Positions 27,460 to 34,044 of a stretch of DNA of 34,044 bases are shown piece after piece; the first letter of the stretch is position 1, and each line of letters begins with the position of its first letter. The stretch lies in NCBI GenBank assembly GCA_014799685.1, contig JAAVHN010000036.1:1-34044 (forward strand). Direction: 5' to 3'. A model generated the notes under the pieces. It ran no database searches, was not told the DNA's origin, and worked only from the letters and a program-made list of their open reading frames with translations. A program made the translations under genes and the position numbers. Source of the stretch: Subdoligranulum sp. GTDB taxonomy: Bacteria; Bacillota; Clostridia; Oscillospirales; Ruminococcaceae.

Positions 27460-28218
27460 ATGTCGAATTGGGACGCAGGACAGTATCTGAAATTTGAGCG
27501 CCAGAGAACACAGCCCGCGATGGATCTTGCCATGCGCGTGCGCAGCTGCGCACCCAAACGGATCGCCGACATTGGCTGCGGGCCGGGCAACAGTACCGCC
27601 GTGCTGCGGGAGGTTTTCCCCGAAGCCGCGATCCTTGGAATCGATTCCTCTACCGGGATGATAGAACGGGCGCATGCAAAATATCCGGAACTCCAGTTCC
27701 GGATCTGTGATGCGCTCTCTTTGGAGGGCGGCTATGACCTGCTGTTTTCCAACGCCTGCCTGCAATGGATCGCGCATCACGATACACTGATCCCCGCGCT
27801 GATGCAAAAGCTTGTGCCGGGCGGCATTCTGGCGGTGCAGATCCCGATCAACGGAGAGGAACCGCTGTTCCGGTTGATCCGGGAGATCGCGGACGAGCCG
27901 CGCTGGAGGCTGCAGGGTGTCCCACTGCAGCCGAACGAAACGCTCACCCCCGAAGAATATTATGATATTCTGAGCGGATGCTCCGCTTCATTTGAGATAT
28001 GGGAGACAAAGTATTATCACAGCCTGCCCGATCACGAGGCGCTGGTGGAATGGGTGAAGGGCACACGGATCCGCCCCTATCTGGCGTGCCTCAGCGAGGA
28101 GCAGGGTGCGGCGTTTGAGAATGAAATTCTCAAGGGTGCGAAAGCGCTGTATCCTGTGATGCAAAACGGCGGCGTCGTGCTTGGCTTTCGCCGGCTGTTC
28201 TTTGTTGCAGCTGTATAG
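27460..28218 (+). CDS. Class I SAM methyltransferase, trans-aconitate methyltransferase-like
   Basis: WDAGQYLKFERQRTQPAMDL; IADIGCGPGNST; DLLFSNACLQWI; 22 nt after the livF stop. Confidence 0.8.
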   Translation: MSNWDAGQYLKFERQRTQPAMDLAMRVRSCAPKRIADIGCGPGNSTAVLREVFPEAAILGIDSSTGMIERAHAKYPELQFRICDALSLEGGYDLLFSNACLQWIAHHDTLIPALMQKLVPGGILAVQIPINGEEPLFRLIREIADEPRWRLQGVPLQPNETLTPEEYYDILSGCSASFEIWETKYYHSLPDHEALVEWVKGTRIRPYLACLSEEQGAAFENEILKGAKALYPVMQNGGVVLGFRRLFFVAAV

Positions 28219-28224
28219 ATGTGT

Positions 28225-28267
28225 ATCAAAAAACGGATGTCCCCGAACGGTGGCATCCGTTTTTGAT
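28225..28267. terminator. Bidirectional terminator after the liv operon
   Basis: ATCAAAAAACGGATG...CATCCGTTTTTGAT. Confidence 0.7.
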
Positions 28268-28296
28268 CATTCATTTAGGTTGGCAGGAGGAATAAA

Positions 28297-28362
28297 ATGT
28301 CAAATATTATTTCATTTGATGGCAAGCCTGTGCATGATGATTCACTTCGGGAAACTGCATAA
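28297..28362 (+). CDS. Possible 21-aa small ORF or gene remnant
   Basis: GGAGGAATAAA-ATG; MSNIISFDGKPVHDDSLRETA*. Confidence 0.3.
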   Translation: MSNIISFDGKPVHDDSLRETA

Positions 28363-28370
28363 AAAGATAC

Positions 28371-28408
28371 AAAAGCGGCAGGGCCTTTTTGAAGGGACCC
28401 TGCCGTTT
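28371..28408. terminator. Probable bidirectional terminator
   Basis: CGGCAGGG...CCCTGCCG; TTT on plus strand, CTTTT on minus strand. Confidence 0.55.
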
Positions 28409-28412
28409 CAGT

Positions 28413-28880
28413 TTACTGATTTCCCTCGACGACGATCACAGAGGTATCTGCAAGTGCGTTTTGGACCCATGCAAGAAAATCTGTCAGAAAACTCCGTTTG
28501 TGGTCATCCACACGATTCAGATCCCGTTCGATTTCATCCATGATCCGCAGCCAATCGCTTTTCCCGATCCAATTTGAAAAGCACACATCAAAAATCGGTT
28601 CGGATGTTCCGTCGATTGCATCTTGAATGGGATATATTCTGCCAAAGTAGTCAAGCAGAATTTTGTAATCCTGTTTATAGATCCTTAACGGAGCGTGATA
28701 ACAGTGCCAATCTTCCCACATGGGATTCCAACCCGGTTTGCAGGACATTTTGAGCGGCTGAAAATCCAGCCAGATCATTTCGCTTTCCGGTGCGCTCAGC
28801 CGAAATTCAATATATGCCTGCTTTTGAGAACCATTTGGATCCAGCCATACCATTTTAGCGTTCTGCCTCGTTTCATTCAT
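28413..28880 (-). CDS. Hypothetical protein, 155 aa (accessory; possibly immunity-like)
   Basis: MNETRQNAKMVWLDPNGSQKQAYIEFRLSAPESEMIWLDFQPLKMSCK...FDVCFSNWIGKSDWLRIMDEIERDLNRV...FLAWVQNALADTSVIVVEGNQ. The upstream ORF-track extension overlaps the phosphatase out of frame. Confidence 0.65.
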   Translation of the reverse strand: MNETRQNAKMVWLDPNGSQKQAYIEFRLSAPESEMIWLDFQPLKMSCKPGWNPMWEDWHCYHAPLRIYKQDYKILLDYFGRIYPIQDAIDGTSEPIFDVCFSNWIGKSDWLRIMDEIERDLNRVDDHKRSFLTDFLAWVQNALADTSVIVVEGNQ

Positions 28881-28927
28881 TCGGCTTTCGCGGCAATTCC
28901 CCAAACCGGGACGGGCCGGGAAAGCGT

Positions 28928-30100
28928 TTAAAAATACTGAATGCTCACCCGCTTGCCCAGCTGTTCCAGATACCCGGCCAGCTCCTGGATCAGCCGGATC
29001 TTCACGCCGAAGCCGATGGGCAGGCCGGGGTCCTGATGGGCAGGGTTCACGGCCTTGCCGATGAAGAAATGCACCTCGGTGGCCTGCTCCAAAAGCTGCT
29101 GTGCGATCAGCGACGCGCCGTCCGTCTGTACGTTCCACAGGTTTACAAGATCGGTGTTTTCGGCAAACGCTTTGGCGTATTCCACCGCACGCCGCATCGT
29201 GACAACGCCTTCTGTGACAAGATCCACGCCCTTGATCTTCCCGATGGGCGGGATGGCCGGATCGGCGGTGCGGTCCTGCACGGTGGCGACCGTTTCGTGC
29301 AGGTGCTCCGCCGCCAGCTGCGATGTGGTGCCGCCGCACACCACCTTGGCGCCCTCCTGCGCGAAAAATGTCTCCATCATTTTGGCCGCGTCGCGCGGGT
29401 CGGCGGGCGGGCCCATCATCAGGTTGACGGTTTCGGCCTCGCGGATGCGCACGGTCGCGATGGTGGTATCGTCGGCGGGCGCGCCTGCGTAGAGCCGGCT
29501 GCACTCGTCCACGACAAACGCCGCCAGCATTTTCGCCGAGAAGCTGTCGTCGTACAGGCGCTCCAAATAGGCGATGATATCGTCGCGCTGCCAGCCGTAG
29601 TTCATCGTCTGCTGATCCCCGGCGAAGATCGCGCCGTCGCTCATGGCCACTAAAACATCGTGCGGCTGCAGCTCGATCTGGCTGTGCAGCACGGTCTTAT
29701 CGGCGATCACATGGGTCTCGATGGGGTAATCCAGACTCTTGCCGCCACGCAGCAGGATCACGTCCGGGTTGTCGAACTGGATCAGCTCGGCCTCTTTGCC
29801 GTCGGTGATGCGCATGATCGTGAATGTGGAATAGGCCACCTGCCGCACGCTGCACACGGGCAGCGTCTTGATGATGGTGTCCACACAGTCCTCGATGGGC
29901 ATGCCGCCCGCGATCATCGTACACAGAATTTTGCTCGTCAGCGTGGAAAGAATGTTCGCCTTCACGCCGCTGCCAAGGCCGTCCGCCAGCACCATCGTCA
30001 GCGTGCGGTCGTCCTCGCGGATCACCTCCACGCGGTCGCCGCAGAGCTGTTCGCCCACATGGTTCAGGCTGATGGCGCCTGTCTCTGTAAATAGCCGCAT
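28928..30100 (-). CDS. SpoIIE/PP2C-family phosphatase with additional C-terminal domain
   Basis: ADGLGSGVKAN, AMSDGAIF, PADDTTIATV; further ~150 aa starting near VVCGGTTSQLAAEHL; ATG start at 30100. Confidence 0.85.
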   Translation of the reverse strand: MRLFTETGAISLNHVGEQLCGDRVEVIREDDRTLTMVLADGLGSGVKANILSTLTSKILCTMIAGGMPIEDCVDTIIKTLPVCSVRQVAYSTFTIMRITDGKEAELIQFDNPDVILLRGGKSLDYPIETHVIADKTVLHSQIELQPHDVLVAMSDGAIFAGDQQTMNYGWQRDDIIAYLERLYDDSFSAKMLAAFVVDECSRLYAGAPADDTTIATVRIREAETVNLMMGPPADPRDAAKMMETFFAQEGAKVVCGGTTSQLAAEHLHETVATVQDRTADPAIPPIGKIKGVDLVTEGVVTMRRAVEYAKAFAENTDLVNLWNVQTDGASLIAQQLLEQATEVHFFIGKAVNPAHQDPGLPIGFGVKIRLIQELAGYLEQLGKRVSIQYF

Positions 30101-30105
30101 GGCGA

Positions 30106-31785
30106 TCAATCCTTTCCCGTTGTCTGCAGTGTGTCCTTCAGCTGTGTCAGCGCAATCTTTGTCTCGGCCGTTGTCTCGCCCAAAAGCGACGCAATCTCCT
30201 GCACCACGCGCATCTGCTTTTCGATCACGTCGTTTGTTACGGAGACGGTCTTATCGCACATCTCGGCGTATTCGGTGCGGCGTGTCTCCTCGGCGGTAAT
30301 GTCGCGCATGATGCTGAACAGGATGTGGTATTCCTTATCGTAGAGGATCGTTTCGGATACCCAGCTGCCGTATTCGGGCAGCTCGCGGCGGCGGTCGCGC
30401 ACGGGGATGCCTGTGGTGATCACGCTCAGGTAATCGGCGGGGTTCAGCAGCTGCACGATGGGCTGGCCCAGAATGTCATTCTGCGATTTCAGCCGGAAGA
30501 GCGTGCAGGCCGCCTTATTGATCTGCTGGACGTTCAGCTCCTCGTCCAGTACGAAAATTGCGTTCGGCGTGTTGTTGATGATCTGGCTGGAGAAGCTTTC
30601 GGCTTTTTCTTTTAAGAACGGCAGGCACATCGAAAGATCGGCCTTGCCCTGATAGACGGCGATGGCCTTATCGCGGCAGGTGGGGTAGCCGCAGCTGCCG
30701 CAGTTCAGCTCGTGCTCGGGCGCTGTTTTGCCCATTTTGGCAAGGATCTCGCGGATGGCCGCCTCGCCCGGGATGCGCTCGTGCGTGCCGAGGTATGGCA
30801 TGGCTTTGTCGATCGCCCCGGGCTGCTCCACCGCAAATTCCGCATCGCCCGCGAAATGCACTACCTTCACCTCGCCGGAAAGCAGCGGCTTGTGGTGGTG
30901 GCTGATGGCCGGGCCGTTGATGCACGCGCCCTCGCAGGCGTTCATCTCGATGAAGCAGTGGTGCAGCGCGCCGGATTCGATCTCCCGGATGGCGGCGATG
31001 CAGTTCTGCACGCCGTCTACGGCAAGATATGTAAAATCGGTGTTCTCGGTGTGCATGCTCTTGATGACGCCGCCCTTGATGGGGAAAAAGCGCCCGCGCT
31101 TGCCCTCGTCTGCACCGGCCCCGCCGCCCTCGGGCACGACGCCGGCCTCGTTCATCCATGCCTCCAGTTCCTCGTAGGTGAGCACGGCGTCGCATTCACC
31201 GTACTGCTCCGCCTCCTCCTTTTTCGAGATGCACGGCCCGATGAATACGGTGACGGCCTCCGGGTCGGCCTGCTTGATCAAACGGCAGTGCGCGAGCATC
31301 GGCGAGAGCACGCCGGCGAGATACGGCAGCACAGAGGGGTAATATTTCTGGATGAGCACGTTCACGCTGTGGCAGCACGACGAGATAATCACGTCGTGCT
31401 CGCCCGAGGCGATCATGCGTTCGTATTCGCGCTTCACGACAGTTGCGCCGATGGCCGTTTCCTCAGCGTCGGAAAAGCCCAGCGCCAGAAGCGCCGCTTT
31501 CATCGCGTCGAAATCCATCAGCGGGAATTCGGCGATGAAGGAGGGCGCGACGCTGGCCACAACGCGCTTGCCGGACGCGATGAGCGCTTTTACGCGCGGC
31601 ACGTCGTCCCGGATCTGCTTTGCGTCCTGCGGGCAGCCCACAAAGCAGCGCCCGCACAGGATGCACGCGTCCGGGATGATATTCGCGTGCCCGTCGGCGA
31701 ATTTGATGCTTTTTACCGGGCAGTTGCGGATGCACTTATAGCAGTTTTTGCAATCCGATTTTTTCAGCTGAAGAAATTTGTTCAT
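30106..31785 (-). CDS. Sensory-type [FeFe]-hydrogenase (group C-like): ferredoxin domain, H-cluster-like domain, 4Fe-4S motif, PAS
   Basis: CKNCYKCIRNCPVKSI, CILCGRCFVGCP, SSCCHSVN, GPCISKKEEAE, EMNACEGACINGP, LNCGSCGYPTCRDKA, PAS segment IINNTPNAIFVLDEELNVQQINKAA; GGAGGAAAG RBS. Confidence 0.88.
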   Translation of the reverse strand: MNKFLQLKKSDCKNCYKCIRNCPVKSIKFADGHANIIPDACILCGRCFVGCPQDAKQIRDDVPRVKALIASGKRVVASVAPSFIAEFPLMDFDAMKAALLALGFSDAEETAIGATVVKREYERMIASGEHDVIISSCCHSVNVLIQKYYPSVLPYLAGVLSPMLAHCRLIKQADPEAVTVFIGPCISKKEEAEQYGECDAVLTYEELEAWMNEAGVVPEGGGAGADEGKRGRFFPIKGGVIKSMHTENTDFTYLAVDGVQNCIAAIREIESGALHHCFIEMNACEGACINGPAISHHHKPLLSGEVKVVHFAGDAEFAVEQPGAIDKAMPYLGTHERIPGEAAIREILAKMGKTAPEHELNCGSCGYPTCRDKAIAVYQGKADLSMCLPFLKEKAESFSSQIINNTPNAIFVLDEELNVQQINKAACTLFRLKSQNDILGQPIVQLLNPADYLSVITTGIPVRDRRRELPEYGSWVSETILYDKEYHILFSIMRDITAEETRRTEYAEMCDKTVSVTNDVIEKQMRVVQEIASLLGETTAETKIALTQLKDTLQTTGKD

Positions 31786-31873
31786 ATGGCTTTCCTCCAA
31801 AGATCCGGCTTTCCCGCCAGGGAACGCGTCCGCGCTGCGGTTTGTGCAGAGCTCCCCGAGGTTTCTGCTTCCT

Positions 31874-31902
31874 ATTATACCGATGAAGCGCCTTGCGGTC
31901 AA
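31874..31902 (-). promoter_or_regulatory. Promoter of the sensory hydrogenase operon
   Basis: Minus strand TTGACC-17 nt-TATAAT. Confidence 0.7.
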
Positions 31903-32092
31903 TATCCGACAGGAAATGGGCACGGAAATCAATTTTGCGGAGGCAGATATCATCTGTCCGCCGAAAAGCCAGAATATCCCGTTGGAAATGGACGGGTGAT
32001 CCCCGTCCCTGCGGGATGCTGCGCTGATTTCCCTTGGAAAGGAAGGAAAAGAGCAAAGCGGAAATATGCAATCAGGATCGATCTTTTCCCAT

Positions 32093-32132
32093 AAAAAGAG
32101 CCTGCACCCCGATTTGGAATACAGGCTCTTTT
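32093..32132. terminator. Rho-independent terminator (bidirectional)
   Basis: AAAAAGAGCCTG...CAGGCTCTTTT. Confidence 0.8.
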
Positions 32133-32209
32133 ATGCGTATTGGATTAGAGATATCGTCTTGCTTTGTATGGGTATTGCATGGGATTTGTGTTTTTTGTGA
32201 GGATGACCG

Positions 32210-33547
32210 TTACTTTATGTTTTCAAAAAGCACATGATCTTCGGAGGTTGTAATCGTGATATTGCCTGTGCTGTACATCCCCATGATCTCCCGGAGCTTT
32301 GCCATAATATCTGCTTCGCTCATTTTCAGCAGTTCCTCTGTATCGGTTCCATCCCAAAAATCCTGTACCGCTTTCATCATGCCGCGGATCTGCCTGTCGC
32401 GATCTTTGACGGTAACAGCCGCTTTGTCTGCAATGTGCCAGGAGAACTGGTAGTATAGGCTGCAATACCCCGATCTGCCGCCGCTGGCCCCGAACCGCGC
32501 GGGGAGGTATTGTTCGTGCCAGGGGTCGTTTTCCGGCCCTCCGGTGTAGATGCTTCGGACAGCCTGCCCGTTCTCGCGGCCGGAGAGGAACACCGTCCAC
32601 CGGACAAAGGCGCGTTCGTCCTCGCTCAGCGGCACCTTGAAATCGTCGTATCTGTCGTCCTCATCGATCCGCTCCGCTCGTTCATGATCCGCATTCGCCC
32701 AAGCGAGAAGCGCGGCGTTGAAATCCGCAAGGGACATCTCCTGATAGCCCGGCGTTTTCAGGGCCAGCAGAGATTGGTAGTCGCTTTCCGTACCGTTCGG
32801 GGTCATGCGCTGCTCCTGCTCCACGGTTCCATCTGATCCCACCGCTTTTTCCGCTGCGGACAGGGGAAAATACACCCACGCAAGGGAAACAGTCAGCTCC
32901 GGGGTCTGATAATCGGGCAGGATCCCCTCTACAAAGGTTTTGATCTCAGCCTGCATATATTCCGTGCTTTGCAGCTGCTCTTCCATTCTGCCCAGCATCA
33001 TCTGATCCATGGCGTCCCGGACGTTCACGCGTGTATCGCAGTAATCTTTCACTTTGATTTGGTCGGCGGCCAGAATGGTCAGCGTATAGGTGTATTCCAG
33101 TCTTGCGTGGTCCTGCCCTGCGGGAAAATCGCTTTCGGCTGCGCCGCTATAAGTGTGCGACTGCCAGTGTTCCTTTGTGAGTGGTTCCAGTACATAGAAA
33201 AGGAACGCGGCGGTTTCGTCGCTGTCCCGCTTCGCTTGCAGTGCCTCATCCTTGGAGAGACGGCTCAAAAGCTCGCTGTACACTTGCGTATCCGTCTTTT
33301 CCCAAACCTTGTTTTGAAACTCCGCGACCGTCATGTGCCGGTAATCGTCAAATTGCAGGGCTTGCAGCATTTGGAGTTCCTCATCGCTGAAAGTGGGCGC
33401 GGGGACAGATGCCCCTTCACCCGATGACAACAGGGCCTGCGTGTCAGGCGCGTTGGACGGGGCGGATACGGCGCTTTTTCCGCACCCCGCCAGCAAACTC
33501 AAACAAAGAACAATGACGATAAAACCGATGATGCCTTTTTTCATCAT
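32210..33547 (-). CDS. Lipoprotein of unknown function with apparent internal domain duplication
   Basis: Lipobox LSLLAGCG; parallel segments DYRHMTVAEFQNKVW and GYQEMSLADFNAALLAW. Confidence 0.8.
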   Translation of the reverse strand: MMKKGIIGFIVIVLCLSLLAGCGKSAVSAPSNAPDTQALLSSGEGASVPAPTFSDEELQMLQALQFDDYRHMTVAEFQNKVWEKTDTQVYSELLSRLSKDEALQAKRDSDETAAFLFYVLEPLTKEHWQSHTYSGAAESDFPAGQDHARLEYTYTLTILAADQIKVKDYCDTRVNVRDAMDQMMLGRMEEQLQSTEYMQAEIKTFVEGILPDYQTPELTVSLAWVYFPLSAAEKAVGSDGTVEQEQRMTPNGTESDYQSLLALKTPGYQEMSLADFNAALLAWANADHERAERIDEDDRYDDFKVPLSEDERAFVRWTVFLSGRENGQAVRSIYTGGPENDPWHEQYLPARFGASGGRSGYCSLYYQFSWHIADKAAVTVKDRDRQIRGMMKAVQDFWDGTDTEELLKMSEADIMAKLREIMGMYSTGNITITTSEDHVLFENIK

Positions 33548-33635
33548 TCAGGCACTCCTTTCTGCACCCGTTTTGGGTACAACACGATGATACCGCCTTT
33601 GTTTGTATTGAGTTTGAATTGAATATGTTTTTTCT

Positions 33636-33697
33636 GGGGAAGCACTGAATCAATCGCCGCACGCGTTTTGGCGAGCAGATTGCATCGGTGCTTCCCC
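33636..33697. repeat. 62-bp inverted-repeat element (MITE/REP-like candidate)
   Basis: Arms GGGGAAGCACTGAATCAATC and GATTGCATCGGTGCTTCCCC, outer 10 bp perfect. Confidence 0.5.
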
Positions 33698-33704
33698 GGG
33701 CATC

Positions 33705-33739
33705 AAAAACCGGCGGCAGGTGCATCCCTGCCGCCGGTT
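33705..33739 (-). terminator. Terminator of the histidine kinase gene
   Basis: CCGGCGGCAGG-GATGCA-CCTGCCGCCGG-TTTTT on minus strand. Confidence 0.85.
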
Positions 33740-33774
33740 GGCTGCCGATTGAAAAGAAGCGAACCAGAGTTTCC

Positions 33775-34044
33775 CTAAAACGATACCTTTACAAGCACGC
33801 CTTGTATCGTATTGGCGATCTCAATTTCCGCACCGTGTAAATCAAGAATCGTTTTGACGATATACAGCCCCAACCCGCTGCCGCCTGTTTGACGGCTGCG
33901 CGATGTATCCACACGATAAAAGGCTTCAAACAATTTTGGAATCGCTTCCTCCGGGATATGGACGCCGGTATTTTCCACCGAAAAGCATGTCTTGTCCTGC
34001 TCCGCCCAAAGGCGCACCGCTATCTTGTTCTGAACAGGGGAATA
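33775..34044 (-). CDS. Sensor histidine kinase, HATPase C-terminal part (5' end cut by window edge)
   Basis: YSPVQNKIAVRLW...FSVENTGVHIPEEAIPKLFEAFYRVDTSRSRQTGGSGLGLYIVKTILDLHGAEI. Confidence 0.9.
   Translation of the reverse strand, partial: YSPVQNKIAVRLWAEQDKTCFSVENTGVHIPEEAIPKLFEAFYRVDTSRSRQTGGSGLGLYIVKTILDLHGAEIEIANTIQGVLVKVSF

Noticed and set aside
28881-29504. N-terminal extension of the 28413..29504 ORF
   Set aside because: Overlaps the phosphatase gene out of frame; the real start is most likely ATG 28880.

Overview
This 34-kb window comes from a high-GC Clostridia-like (Oscillospiraceae-type) chromosome. From start to end it holds: an IS1634-like transposase cut by the left edge; a tRNA-Gly/tRNA-Cys pair; a small acidic helical protein; a minus-strand block ftsE-ftsX-M23 (EnvC-like)-S41 protease-rsmA-GTPase/NYN fusion; a CdaR/PucR-type regulator; an RsuA-family pseudouridine synthase; a DUF4830-like protein; coaX; a low-GC DKNYY-repeat gene; an orphan FeoB-associated Cys-rich peptide behind a DtxR-box-like dyad; potABCD; a YerC/TrpR-like regulator; a livKHMGF-methyltransferase operon; a small accessory patch; a sensory-type [FeFe]-hydrogenase plus SpoIIE/PP2C phosphatase pair; a duplicated-domain lipoprotein; and a histidine kinase cut by the right edge. 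The strongest candidate for an undescribed system is the TetM/EF-G-like GTPase fused to a Rae1/YacP-type NYN endonuclease domain, directly downstream of rsmA. Secondary candidates are the HydS-phosphatase pair without a catalytic hydrogenase nearby, the FeoB-associated peptide with dyad operator and possible attenuator, and a PotD that appears to be anchored by a C-terminal helix. All family calls are by eye from motifs; no database search was run.
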